The notes under the pieces were generated by a model. The model saw nothing but the letters and a program-made list of their open reading frames with translations, ran no database searches and was not told the origin of the DNA. This document shows, piece by piece, positions 31,981 to 42,600 of a stretch of DNA of 64,000 nt. Origin of the DNA: Prevotella sp. (GTDB lineage Bacteria > Bacteroidota > Bacteroidia > Bacteroidales > Bacteroidaceae); contig JAFUFJ010000021.1 of the NCBI GenBank assembly GCA_017469955.1, positions 20,236-84,235 of the forward strand, written 5' to 3'. The position numbers and the translations under genes were made by a program. Within the stretch, counting starts at the first letter, position 1. Each line of letters begins with the position of its first letter.

Positions 31981-32754
31981 CTAAAGGCCGAGCGAAGCGC
32001 GCAGCGCAGGCATGTAGTCGTAGGCAGTGACGTCAAGACGGATGGGCGTGAGGGCTACATATCCGTGGTTGATGGCCCACTGGTCAGAGTCTTCTGCCTC
32101 AGGCTCGTCGTTGCGATAGTGGCCCACCATCCAGTGGACATTATAGCCTCGCGGATGGCATTGGGTAACAACCTCATTGATCCACTGGCCCATTGTCATG
32201 CGTGTTACTCGAAGACCCTTGAACTCGTTCAGGGCGGGAAAGTTCACGTTCCAGCACACTCCTCGGGGCATTCCCTCGTCTAAGGCCTTCTGAACAAGCT
32301 GCCTTACGAGGGGCTTCAGTGGAGAAAAGTCGGCGTCAGGGCTATAGTTACACGACGAGAAGGCTATCGAAGGCAGGTATTTCATGCAGCCTTCAAGGGC
32401 CACGCCCACTGTGCCTGAATAGTGAGCATTGACTGTACTGTTGTCGCCATGGTTGATGCCTCCGAGCACAAGATCGGGCTTTCTATCCCGGCAGAACTGG
32501 TCGTAGGCCAGCTTGACGCAGTCGACTGGCGTGCCCGAACACGACCAAACTTTGACGCCTTCGCCCATATTGTCGCGACGAGTGAGCGTCAACGGCGGAA
32601 CGGCAGAGAAGGCACATGCATAGCCTGAACGTGCAGAGTCGGGCGCACAGACAAGGATGTCGGCCATGTCGCGCAGCATGTCAACGAGCGAACGGATGCC
32701 CTTGGCCTCGTAACCGTCGTCGTTTGAAATCAATATGAGTGGTTTTTGTTGCAT
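31981..32754 (-). CDS. surE: 5'/3'-nucleotidase SurE
   Basis: Metal-dependent nucleoside monophosphatase and survival protein. Family motifs are LISNDDGYEAKGI at the N-terminus with the metal-binding DD pair, GTPVDCVKLA and SGINHGDN-like GGINHGDN with the adjacent STVNAHYSGTVGVALEG. Of 257 residues from the ATG at 32754; the frame extends upstream without homology. A -7 box TAAATTTG (minus, 32785-32778) is 24 nt upstream. It is cotranscribed with lpxB. Confidence 0.96.
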   Translation of the reverse strand: MQQKPLILISNDDGYEAKGIRSLVDMLRDMADILVCAPDSARSGYACAFSAVPPLTLTRRDNMGEGVKVWSCSGTPVDCVKLAYDQFCRDRKPDLVLGGINHGDNSTVNAHYSGTVGVALEGCMKYLPSIAFSSCNYSPDADFSPLKPLVRQLVQKALDEGMPRGVCWNVNFPALNEFKGLRVTRMTMGQWINEVVTQCHPRGYNVHWMVGHYRNDEPEAEDSDQWAINHGYVALTPIRLDVTAYDYMPALRASLGL

Positions 32755-32785
32755 ATATTCACCTTTCTGTGAGTGTGCAAATTTA

Positions 32786-33384
32786 CAAAAAAGGACTGAG
32801 AAAACCGCCACTTCCCCAAAAAATCGTTATCGGAAAAGGCCCGCAACAACGACTGTCGGCAAGCTGACGGAGAAGAAAAACGGACGTCAGAAGTTATGAA
32901 TTATATTTACAAGATTCGAGCAAGAAACTCGCAAAAACAAGCCAACCACGGCAAGAGACCGATTTTTGTCAAAAAATTCAAGAAAAGATGCCGAGCACAC
33001 AAACAACTGATTATCAGACGAGAAGAAAAAGAAAGCGAGAAAAGTCCTTCCGAAGGCAGTGCAGAAAGGACATGTTTATGATCGAGAAAACTATTGTTTA
33101 TTAGCAAGAAATGGCAATTTTTACACCCAGAAGTCTTTGTTCTGTGAGCGAGAAAGCTATCCTTTCTCGCCGAGAAGACGGCGGGAAGCCGGCAAAAAGT
33201 CATAGAGAAGCCGAAAAGAAGCCTGTGTTTTCTCCTTCGCAACCCTTCCCTTTTCCTTCAAAGAAGCTTTTATCTACTACTAATTATTTTTACAAACCGT
33301 TTCAAAAATGAATATCTTTGAAGAAACGCTCAAATCGAAATTAATCTCAATAAATTGCGGGTTTTTGTTAATTTTGCAAGGCGT
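32786..33384. other. Gene-free region between surE and parA with a 9-bp palindrome
   Basis: No supported gene. It contains the palindrome GCGAGAAAG-ctatc-CTTTCTCGC (33148-33170), the cleanest single copy of the AGAAAGCTAT family, and A+T-rich DNA before the parA promoter. I saw no parS-like TGTTTCACGTGAAACA. Confidence 0.6.
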
Positions 33385-33385
33385 T

Positions 33386-33418
33386 TTGCGGTAGTCTCAT
33401 GGAAAATCACTAACTTTG
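33386..33418 (+). promoter_or_regulatory. Promoter of the parAB operon
   Basis: -7 TAACTTTG at 33411-33418 with TTTTGCGG about 22 bp upstream. The 5' leader is about 100 nt. Confidence 0.6.
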
Positions 33419-33521
33419 CAAAGCAAAAAGCGCGGAAGAAAGACGACTGCTGACCTCGTCAGACCTCATCAGAAAACCGCAAAACAGAAAAAAGTGGAAC
33501 TCTTGAAACAAGATAAGCATC

Positions 33522-34286
33522 ATGGCAAAAATCATCGCTTTAGCAAATCAAAAAGGCGGAGTAGGCAAAACAACCACAACCATCAACCTCGCTGCATCGC
33601 TTGCCACACTGGAGAAATCAGTGCTTGTCGTCGATGCTGACTCACAGGCCAACGCTTCAAGCGGACTGGGAGTCAACCTCGGAGAAATCGACTGCTCGCT
33701 ATATGAGTGCATCATCGACAACGCCGACGTACACGACGCCATCTACACTACCGACATCGAAGGCCTTGACATCATACCCAGCCACATCAATCTCGCAGGC
33801 GCCGAAATCGAACTGCTTAACGTAGAACACCGTGAACGCGTGATGAGAAAGCTGCTGGAACCCATCCTTGCCGACTACGACTATATCCTTATCGACTGTG
33901 CTCCGTCGCTCGGGCTCATCACAGTCAACTCGCTTACGGCAGCCAACTCGGTGATCATTCCCGTGCAATGCGAATACTTCGCCCTCGAAGGCATCACTAA
34001 ACTGCTCAGCACCATCAAGATTATCAAGAGCCGACTCAACCCGAAACTCGAGATCGAAGGCTTCCTGCTCACCATGTATGACTCACGACTCAAACTGGCA
34101 AACCAGATATACGACGAGGTGAAACGCCACTTCCAAGAGCTGGTTTTCACGACAGTCATACAGCGCAACGTGAAGCTTTCTGAAGCACCAAGCCACGGAC
34201 TGCCGGCCATTTTATACGACGCTGACTGCACCGGAGCTAAGAACCACATGAAACTGGCCGAAGAGATCATCAGCAAAAACAGCTAA
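33522..34286 (+). CDS. parA: Chromosome partitioning ATPase ParA (Soj-type)
   Basis: ATPase that drives segregation of ParB-bound origins. The deviant Walker A KGGVGKTTT lies at residues 11-19, the A' motif in VVDADSQANASSGLG and Walker B in YILIDCAPSLGLIT. The 254-residue length without an N-terminal HTH marks the chromosomal Soj type. parB follows after 25 nt. The same gene order parA-parB-DUF5683-mltD-RSH is conserved in Bacteroidota. Confidence 0.96.
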   Translation: MAKIIALANQKGGVGKTTTTINLAASLATLEKSVLVVDADSQANASSGLGVNLGEIDCSLYECIIDNADVHDAIYTTDIEGLDIIPSHINLAGAEIELLNVEHRERVMRKLLEPILADYDYILIDCAPSLGLITVNSLTAANSVIIPVQCEYFALEGITKLLSTIKIIKSRLNPKLEIEGFLLTMYDSRLKLANQIYDEVKRHFQELVFTTVIQRNVKLSEAPSHGLPAILYDADCTGAKNHMKLAEEIISKNS

Positions 34287-34311
34287 CACCCATCCTAAAA
34301 ACCACGACAAC

Positions 34312-35217
34312 ATGCCCGTAAGAAAGAAATATGGCAACTCGGCAAAGAGCAATGTGCTCGGCAGAGGACTCGACGCACTCATCTCAAACGACAACGTAAG
34401 CACAGGTGGATCGTCGACCATCAACGAGATTCCCATCAGCCAAATAGACGCCAATCCCAATCAACCCCGGCGTGACTTCGACCAAGAAGCACTGCAAGAA
34501 CTGGCCAACAGCATCCGGCAAATAGGCATCATTCAGCCCATAACCCTGCGCGAAACCGGCAACAACCGATACCAGATCGTGGCAGGAGAACGCCGTTGGC
34601 GCGCCTCACAGCTGGCCGGGCTCACCGCCATACCAGCCTATATCCGTACGATAGACGACGAGAACGTCATGGAAATGGCACTCGTCGAGAACATACAGCG
34701 CGAAGACCTCAACCCGATAGAAATAGCACTCGCCTACCAACACCTGCTGGAAACAAGCGGAATGACGCAGGAGAAAGTAGCCGAACGGGTAGGAAAAAGC
34801 CGCGCAGCCGTGGCCAACTTCCTCAGGTTGCTGAAACTTCCGGCACAAGTTCAGATGGCCTTGCAGAAGAAAGAGATCGACCAAGGACACGCACGTGCCT
34901 TGCTTTCCATCGACAGTCCGTCGCAGCAAATCAAGCTGTTCCGCGACATACAAAAGAACGGATACTCGGTCAGGAAAGTCGAAGACATCGTCAAACAGAT
35001 AAAAAGCGGACAAGACATCCAAGCCGTAAAGAAGATGATTGCAGCCAAGACAAAAGTGCCTGAAGAGTATGCTTCGTTCAAAAAGAAACTGGCAAGACTC
35101 TTCAATGCCAACGTACAGCTCAGCATCTCACCGAAAGGAAAAGGGAAAATCAGCATTCCATTTGCCGACACCGACGAGCTGGAACGCATCACGAAACTGC
35201 TCGATCAACTCAAGTAA
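34312..35217 (+). CDS. parB: Chromosome partitioning protein ParB (Spo0J-type)
   Basis: CTP-dependent DNA clamp that loads at parS. It has the N-terminal NPNQPRRDF and GERRWRAS motifs of the CTPase domain, the central HTH (GMTQEKVAERVGKSRAAVANFLRLLKLP) and a C-terminal dimerisation segment. The opening RKKYGNSAKSNVLGRGLDALIS contains the LGRGLDALI box that binds ParA. Of 301 residues. No parS site was seen by eye in the neighbourhood. Confidence 0.96.
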   Translation: MPVRKKYGNSAKSNVLGRGLDALISNDNVSTGGSSTINEIPISQIDANPNQPRRDFDQEALQELANSIRQIGIIQPITLRETGNNRYQIVAGERRWRASQLAGLTAIPAYIRTIDDENVMEMALVENIQREDLNPIEIALAYQHLLETSGMTQEKVAERVGKSRAAVANFLRLLKLPAQVQMALQKKEIDQGHARALLSIDSPSQQIKLFRDIQKNGYSVRKVEDIVKQIKSGQDIQAVKKMIAAKTKVPEEYASFKKKLARLFNANVQLSISPKGKGKISIPFADTDELERITKLLDQLK

Positions 35218-35235
35218 AACAACCCTTCCGAGGCT

Positions 35236-36012
35236 TTGGAAACAGTCTGTCAGCACATATCACGCACGCTTTTGACGGCAGCCATGCTCGTTGTCGGTTC
35301 GCTTTATGCCCTTGCACAGGAACCAGACAGCACGCAAACGGCAACCCTTCTCGACAGCCATGACGCCATCTTACAGGCTGTCGGCACTGACAATAATGCC
35401 ATTTTCAGCACCGATACCTCCGACATAGGCAACCTGCTAAGCAAGAAACAGCAGCGGAAACTGGCCAGAATGGAACAGAAAGGCCGGCAGCAACGCGACT
35501 GGAGCACATGGCATCCCGACCCCAAAAGAGCCATGTGGCTGGCACTCGTAATACCTGGAGCAGGGCAAATATACAACCATAAATACTGGAAACTGCCCAT
35601 CGTCTATGGCGGATTTGTAGGGTGTGCCTATGCCATGCGCTGGAACAACATGATGTATCGTGACTATTCACAGGCCTATATGGACCTTATGGACAATGAT
35701 CCAGAGACCAGATCCTACGACCAGTTCATGCATCTTGGCGCACAAATCAACAGCACAAACCAGTCGCGTTACGAGAAGCTTTTCAAGAGTCGCAAGGATC
35801 GTTTCCGCCGATGGCGCGACATGAGCTTCTTCGTACTCGTGGGCGTCTATGCCATCAGTGTCGTCGATGCCTACGTAGACGCATCGCTTTCAGAATTCGA
35901 TATCAGCGACGACCTGAGCCTGAGAGTAGAACCTATACTGCTCAACAACCCCGTAGAACGCGACCCAATAAAGTCAAATGCATTAGGACTGCAATGCAGT
36001 TTTACATTCTAA
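35236..36012 (+). CDS. DUF5683 membrane protein
   Basis: Predicted exported or inner-membrane protein of 258 residues, with an N-terminal hydrophobic segment (LLTAAMLVVGSLYALAQ) and the DUF5683 core PKRAMWLALVIPGAGQIYNHKYWKLPIVYGG followed by a second span near 200-215 (FFVLVGVYAISVVDAYVDA). It occurs in the conserved parAB-DUF5683-mltD cluster, between segregation and cell-wall genes. No biochemical function is known to me. Confidence 0.88.
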   Translation: METVCQHISRTLLTAAMLVVGSLYALAQEPDSTQTATLLDSHDAILQAVGTDNNAIFSTDTSDIGNLLSKKQQRKLARMEQKGRQQRDWSTWHPDPKRAMWLALVIPGAGQIYNHKYWKLPIVYGGFVGCAYAMRWNNMMYRDYSQAYMDLMDNDPETRSYDQFMHLGAQINSTNQSRYEKLFKSRKDRFRRWRDMSFFVLVGVYAISVVDAYVDASLSEFDISDDLSLRVEPILLNNPVERDPIKSNALGLQCSFTF

Positions 36013-36023
36013 AACAAGATAAA

Positions 36024-37316
36024 ATGAAAAAACTACAGACATTAGCAGCCACAATGATTCTTGTATTCTCTACCCCGGCATGGGCACAATACGAAAATAC
36101 AGAAATCACTGTGACCGACGAACAAGGCAAACAAGAAATCATCGACCTGCCAGAAGGCATGACACAAGACGTGGACAGTCTGCTGTCCTTATTCCACACT
36201 CAAGCATACTTGCAACCCGACGAAGGCTGCAATCTGCCCGACGTCAATCCCGTATACGACAAAGACACCTATGTACAGCGCCTCGGAAGCCTGCCGACCG
36301 TAATGGAGATGGCCTACAACAATGCCGTAATGGCCTGCATCGACCGCTACACAAACAGGCTCAGACGCTCGGTAAGCATCATGCTCGGTGCAGCAAACTT
36401 CTACATGCCCATATTCGAACAGGCATTGGAATCCTACGGCATCCCGCTCGAATTAAAGTATCTGCCAGTCATAGAGTCGGCATTAAACCCCAATGCCGTG
36501 TCGCGTGTCGGGGCTACAGGTCTGTGGCAATTCATGCTGGCAACAGGCAAACAATATGGACTTGAGGTCAATTCCCTCTACGATGAACGCCGCGATCCCG
36601 TAAAATCCTCCTATGCCGCGGCACACTATCTAAGCGACCTCTATAAGATATTCGGCGATTGGAACCTCGTAATCGCAGCCTATAACTGCGGACCTGAGAA
36701 CGTAAGCAAGGCCATGCACCGGGCAGGAGGCAGCAAAGACTACTGGCAGATATACCCCTATCTCCCACGGGAAACAAGAGGATACGTCCCAGCTTTCATT
36801 GCAGCCAACTATGTGATGAACTACTATTGCGAACACAACATCTGCCCAATGATAACTACACTTCCTACGAAAACCGACACGGTGATGGTGAATCGTGATG
36901 TACACTTCGAACAGATAGCACAGGTTTTGGGCGTAGACATCAACCAGATAAAGGAACTCAATCCACAATATCGGCGCAACATCATCAACGGAAGTACTCG
37001 CCCGATGGACCTGAGATTGCCCGCAAACATCATCAATAACTTTATCGATCAAGAAGAAGCCATTTACGCATATAATGCAGAAGAACTGCTCACCAAGCGC
37101 ACAGAAGTAGACGTAAATGAAGCACAAATGGCAGCTCTGAAACGACCATCAAAGTCAAGTCGTTCTGCGAAAGGAGCCTCAAGAGTGACAGTTCGCAAAG
37201 GAGACACGCTGGGAGCCATCGCAAAACGCAACCATACCACCGTGGCAAAACTGCGCAGTCTGAACCGAATCAAAGGCAATACCATCAAGGCAGGACAAAA
37301 GATAAGAGTCAAATAA
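36024..37316 (+). CDS. mltD: Membrane-bound lytic murein transglycosylase D-like with LysM
   Basis: Periplasmic transglycosylase that cleaves peptidoglycan with formation of 1,6-anhydro ends. A signal peptide (MKKLQTLAATMILVFSTPAWAQ) precedes an SLT domain with catalytic Glu151 in IESALNP, followed by GATGLWQFM and YNCGPENV, and a C-terminal LysM domain (about 385-430, VRKGDTLGAIAKRNHTT). A degenerate LysM may lie near residues 295-345. I chose 36024 because the open frame upstream overlaps the DUF5683 gene and lacks homology. Of 430 residues. Confidence 0.93.
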   Translation: MKKLQTLAATMILVFSTPAWAQYENTEITVTDEQGKQEIIDLPEGMTQDVDSLLSLFHTQAYLQPDEGCNLPDVNPVYDKDTYVQRLGSLPTVMEMAYNNAVMACIDRYTNRLRRSVSIMLGAANFYMPIFEQALESYGIPLELKYLPVIESALNPNAVSRVGATGLWQFMLATGKQYGLEVNSLYDERRDPVKSSYAAAHYLSDLYKIFGDWNLVIAAYNCGPENVSKAMHRAGGSKDYWQIYPYLPRETRGYVPAFIAANYVMNYYCEHNICPMITTLPTKTDTVMVNRDVHFEQIAQVLGVDINQIKELNPQYRRNIINGSTRPMDLRLPANIINNFIDQEEAIYAYNAEELLTKRTEVDVNEAQMAALKRPSKSSRSAKGASRVTVRKGDTLGAIAKRNHTTVAKLRSLNRIKGNTIKAGQKIRVK

Positions 37317-37368
37317 AATCGTCAACGAAACTGTCGGCAGCCAAGCATAAACCCCTAAAACCATCTCT

Positions 37369-39642
37369 ATGGACGAACCTAACATCAACGAGACTGAGCG
37401 AGAACTGGCCGAAGAACAAATGATCAATGAAGCTTTCCTAAGACTTCAGAAATCATATCTTTCTTCACCTCACCGAAAAAAAATAGACATCATCACAAAA
37501 GCCTTCAACTTTGCCAAGCAGGCTCATAAGGGTGTCAGAAGACTTTCAGGCGAACCTTACATCATGCACCCCATTGCCGTGGCGCTCATAGCAAGCGAAG
37601 AAATGGGACTTGGATCAACGAGTATCTGCTCAGCACTGCTGCATGATGTCGTAGAGGATACTGACTATACGGTAGAAGACATTGCAAACATCTTCGGACC
37701 TAAAATCGCTCAAATCGTAGATGGGTTGACAAAAATATCAGGAGGAATATTTGGCGACCAGGCTTCTGCACAGGCAGAAAACTTTAAAAAGTTATTGCTT
37801 ACAATGAGTGATGACATCAGAGTCATCCTTATTAAGATTTGTGACAGGCTGCATAACATGCGTACTTTAGAGTCGCAACCTGCCAATAAACAATATAAAA
37901 TAGCAGGAGAGACCCTCTATATATATGCGCCTTTAGCCAATAGACTGGGGCTAAACAAGATCAAAAGTGAACTGGAGAACCTCAGTTTCAAGTTCGAACA
38001 TCCGGAGGAATATCAGGCAATCACCAACAAACTTTCCTTCACCAAGGAACAGCGAGACCGTCTTTTTGAACAATTTACGGAACCAATCCACGAGGCTCTC
38101 GACAAGATGGGTATCAAATATGAAATCAAAGCAAGGGTAAAAACACCTTATTCCATCTGGACAAAGATGAGGAATAAGAATGTCACCTTCGAGGAAATAT
38201 ATGATATTCTTGCCGTCAGAATCATTTTTACGCCTAAGAAACGTGAGGAGGAGATCAATGAATGCTTCAACATTTACGTGGCTTTAAGCAAGATCTACAC
38301 CAGCCATCCCGACCGGATGAGGGAGTGGCTTAACCATCCTAAGGCCAATGGATACCAAGCTTTGCATGTAACTTTGATGTCAAGACAGGGTCGATGGATA
38401 GAAGTACAGATACGTTCCGACCGCATGCATGAGGTTGCAGAACAGGGGTTTGCCGCCCATTGGCAATATAAAGACGGAGCTGAGATTGGCGAAGACGAAG
38501 GAGAACTCAACGACTGGCTGAAGACTATCAAGGAAATTCTCGATGATCCGCAGCCCGATGCGATGGACTTTCTCGATGCCATAAAGCTCAATCTTTTTGC
38601 ATCTGAGATATTTGTATTCACTCCAAAGGGCGAAATCAAGACCATGCCGGCAGGCTGTACTGCGCTTGATTTTGCCTTTTCCATCCACACTTTCCTCGGT
38701 TCTCACTGCATTGGGGCCAAGGTCAATCACAAACTTGTGCCACTCAGCCACAAGTTACAGAGTGGAGATCAGGTAGAGATTCTTACTTCAAAAGCCCAGC
38801 ATGTCCAGCCATCCTGGATTACATTCGTAAGCACAGCCAAGGCCAAGTCAAAGATTCAGTCTATGCTTCGGCGAGAAGACCGTGAGACACAACGCAAGGG
38901 AGAGAAGATTCTTAACGACTGGCTTCAGCAAAATGAGCTGGAACTTACGACTGGAGTTCTTGATTCTCTTTGCGAGTTTCACGACCTGCAAAAGCACGAC
39001 AGCCTTTTTCTCGCATTGGGAAAAAAAGCCATTCTGCTAAGCGAAAAGGATATCGATGCCATACGAAAAAAAGGAAAGAAGAAAGGGAATTCATCTTCGA
39101 CAAGCTGGAGAAAATACGTTCCTTTCCTGCATGACAAACCAAAAAGCGAGAATACCGAAGACAAGCTATACGTTGTTGACAGCGATTTCAACAAAAAGAA
39201 GCCTGTCGTCATCACCGAACAGACCATCGAATCCTACATCTTCAAGAACTGTTGTCACCCCATTCCAGGTGATGACGCCTTGGGATTCATTAACAACAAG
39301 CAGCGAATTGAGATCCATAAACGCACTTGCCCCATTGCCACTAAGCTGAAATCAAGTTTCGGAAACCGCATTCTTGACGCCAAATGGGACATGCACAAAG
39401 AGCTTTTCTTCGACGCTACCATCCAGATTCAGGGTATTGACCGCAAGGGAATGATTCATGATGTGGCAGAAGTCATCTCTGGAGAACTTGACGTCAACAT
39501 TCACCGCGTCACCATATCGAGCGATAAAGGCATCTTCGACGGCAGCATAGAGTTGCGGGTTCACGATCGCGACGAGGTAAGAGTCGTCATGGAAAACCTG
39601 AAAAAAATTGACGGTTTGCAAGACATTCAACAAATATTATAA
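37369..39642 (+). CDS. Bifunctional (p)ppGpp synthetase/hydrolase (RelA/SpoT homologue)
   Basis: Stringent-response enzyme of 757 residues with the full long-RSH layout: HD hydrolase domain (His53; His92-Asp93 in LLHDVVEDTD), synthetase domain (about 240-370), TGS (about 400-460, TPKGEIKTMPAGCTALDFAF), a helical and zinc-finger-like region with NCCHPIPGDDALGF, and C-terminal ACT (about 680-757). The intact HD motif implies hydrolase activity. It follows mltD by 52 nt and precedes the tricorn-like gene by 2 nt. Confidence 0.95.
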   Translation: MDEPNINETERELAEEQMINEAFLRLQKSYLSSPHRKKIDIITKAFNFAKQAHKGVRRLSGEPYIMHPIAVALIASEEMGLGSTSICSALLHDVVEDTDYTVEDIANIFGPKIAQIVDGLTKISGGIFGDQASAQAENFKKLLLTMSDDIRVILIKICDRLHNMRTLESQPANKQYKIAGETLYIYAPLANRLGLNKIKSELENLSFKFEHPEEYQAITNKLSFTKEQRDRLFEQFTEPIHEALDKMGIKYEIKARVKTPYSIWTKMRNKNVTFEEIYDILAVRIIFTPKKREEEINECFNIYVALSKIYTSHPDRMREWLNHPKANGYQALHVTLMSRQGRWIEVQIRSDRMHEVAEQGFAAHWQYKDGAEIGEDEGELNDWLKTIKEILDDPQPDAMDFLDAIKLNLFASEIFVFTPKGEIKTMPAGCTALDFAFSIHTFLGSHCIGAKVNHKLVPLSHKLQSGDQVEILTSKAQHVQPSWITFVSTAKAKSKIQSMLRREDRETQRKGEKILNDWLQQNELELTTGVLDSLCEFHDLQKHDSLFLALGKKAILLSEKDIDAIRKKGKKKGNSSSTSWRKYVPFLHDKPKSENTEDKLYVVDSDFNKKKPVVITEQTIESYIFKNCCHPIPGDDALGFINNKQRIEIHKRTCPIATKLKSSFGNRILDAKWDMHKELFFDATIQIQGIDRKGMIHDVAEVISGELDVNIHRVTISSDKGIFDGSIELRVHDRDEVRVVMENLKKIDGLQDIQQIL

Positions 39643-39644
39643 TT

Positions 39645-42600
39645 ATGTTCAGAAAGATTTTCACCTGTTTTCTCATGGCCTTTGCCATGACATCACAGGC
39701 ACAAGAAGCACCATTGTGGCTTCGCCATTGCGCTATTTCGCCAGACGGAAAGACCATTGTGTTCTCCTATAAGGGTGACCTTTTCACCGTTTCTTCAATG
39801 GGAGGAGAGGCACAGCAGCTCACAACCAATGCAGCCTACGAAGCCTATCCCGTCTGGAGCCCTGACGGATCGCAGATAGCATTCGCATCAAGTCGCGAAG
39901 GAAGTCTCGACATATATATTATTAATAAGGTGGGGGGCGAGCCAAGAAGGCTGACAACAACCAGCGGAAACGAAATTCCTCTGACGTTCAAGGACGCCCA
40001 TACCGTGCTGTTTCAGACATACATCATGCCGACGGCCCAGTCGATCATCTTCCCAAGTGCACAGTTTCCTCAGGTATACGAAGTGGCAACAGAGGGAGGC
40101 AGTCCGCGCCTTTATTCGGCATTAACCATGGAAGGCTTGCAGCTGAATGCCCAAGGCGACGCCCTTTACTACGACAAGAAAGGTTATGAAGACGAGTTTC
40201 GCAAGCACCATAAGTCGCCTATTGCCCGCGACATTTGGCTCGTCAGCAATGGCAGACACACCAAGTTGACCACCTTCCCAGGTGAAGATCGCAACCCCAT
40301 ATGGGCTTCTGACGGGCAGTCTTTCTACTATCTCAGCGAGCAAGACGGCACCGGCAATGTCTATCACCGCATGCTTAGCGGTGCTGAGAAACAGCTTTCA
40401 AGTCTGAAAAACCATCCCGTCCGCTATCTCTCTGCTGCCAAAAATGGCACTCTTTGCTTCAGCTATGACGGCGAGATCTATACCCTTAGAGAGGGAGAAC
40501 AGCCCAAGAAGGTCCTGATCAGCATCACGACCGACCGACAGGACAAAGACCTTATCCGCCAAGTTCGCACGTCGGGAGCCAGCGAGATTGCCATCTCTCG
40601 CGACGGCAAGGAGGTGGCCTTTGTGCTGCGTGGCGACGTATTCGTCACGTCAACCGAATACCGTACCACCAAGCAAATCACCGATACTCCCGAACAAGAG
40701 CGTTCCATCTCGTTTGCACCCGATGGCCGTTCTATCGCCTATGCTGCCGAACGTGACGGACATTGGCAGATCTATCAGGCCAAGCTGACAAAGCCTGAAG
40801 AGAAGCGTTTCACCTATGCCACGGCCATAGAGGAGGAAAGACTGACGCAGACCGACGTCACTTCGTTCCAGCCACAATACAGTCCTGACGGCAAATTGCT
40901 GGCCTTCATCGAAGACCGCGGTGCGCTTTGTGTGATGGATCTGCAGACAAAGTCGGTGCGCCGAGTGATGGAGAAAGACTTCAACTTCTCCTATAGTGAC
41001 GGAGACGAGTGGTTTGAATGGAGCCCGGACTCACGCTGGCTGCTGTCGAGTTACATCGGTCACGGGGGATGGAACAGCCAAGACGTGGCACTTGTTAATG
41101 TTGCTAACGGAGAGATTCACAACCTCACCCAGAGTGGATACAGCGAAGGCTCGGCACGATGGGCACTTGGAGGCAAGGCGATGATTTTCGAAAGCGACCG
41201 TGCCGGCTACCGAAGCCATGGCAGCTGGGGTGCCGAAAGCGACATCTATATCATGTTCTTCGACCTTGATGCCTATGAACGCTTCCGCATGACCAAGGAA
41301 GAACGCGCCCTGATGGACGAGGCCCAAAAGGAAGCCAAGAAAGACAACACCTCGGCCGATGCTTCAAAAGACGGCGACAAGAAGCCGAAAGACAGCGACA
41401 AGAAAGGCAAGAAGAAGGGGAAAGACAGTGGAAAAGCCGACGAGAAGAAGGTTCCCGAACTGGTATTCGACCTTGAAAACTGCCGTGACCGCGTGGCCCG
41501 TCTGACCGTCAACTCTTCTCGTTTAGGCGATGCCATACTGTCTCCGGGGGGCGATACCCTCTACTATCAGTCGGCCTTTGAGGGCGGTCTCGACCTTTGG
41601 AAGCACGACCTCAAGGAGAACAAGACCGAGCGGGTGATGCGCGGAGTGGCCGGACGCATGGTGGCCGACAAAGACTTCAAGCAGATTTTCCTGTGCTCCG
41701 GTGGCGGCATCAAGAAGATTGACCTTGGCAAGAACGACCAGAAGAGCATCGACTTCGAAACCGTGTTCAACTATCAGCCTTACAAGGAACGTGCATATAT
41801 CTTCGATCACATCTGGCAACAGGTGAAAGACAAGTTCTACGTCGAAGACCTTCATGGCACAGACTGGGACATGTACCGCGAGGCTTACCGCCGTTTTCTG
41901 CCCCATATCAGCAATGAATACGACTTCAGAGAGATGCTCAGTGAGATGCTTGGAGAGCTCAATGGCTCGCATACTGGAGCCCGATACTACCCCGGAGGTC
42001 CCACGCTTTCTTCGGCCTATCTCGGAGCCTTCTTCGACCCATCCTATGAAGGTGACGGCCTGAAGATTGAGGAAATCATCAAGCGCGGGCCCTTTGCTGT
42101 GAAGAAGACGGGCGTAGAACGGGGCTGCATCATTGAGCAAATCGACGGCATACCCTTGCAGAAAGGCACCGACCATCAGCCCCTGCTCGACGGCAAGGCT
42201 GGCAAACCAGTCAGGCTGACGGTGCTCAACCCGCAGACCAACAAACGCTTCGACGTTGTCATCAAGGCCATTTCACTCAGTCAACAGAACGACTTGCTCT
42301 ATCGCCGATGGGTCGATCGCAACCGTCAGTTGGTCGACTCGCTCTCGGGAGGCCGGCTGGCTTACGTGCATGTGAAGGCCATGAACAGCGACAGTTACCG
42401 CACAGCCTACCGCGAACTGCTCAGCGACGAGAACCGCAACCGCGAGGCAGTCATCGTCGATGAGCGCCACAACGGCGGAGGATGGCTGCACGACGACCTC
42501 TGCACATTGCTCTCTGGTCGCGAATATCAGCGCTTTATCCCGCATGGAAAGTACGTCGGCAGCGACCCTTACAACAAGTGGACCAAGCCCTCATGCGTGC

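Noticed and set aside
32896-33081. 61-codon frame upstream of parA
   Set aside because: Lys/Arg-rich, no start context, no homology; typical of A-rich intergenic DNA.
37369-39642. Monofunctional RelA
   Set aside because: The HD hydrolase motif is intact, so the protein is bifunctional.
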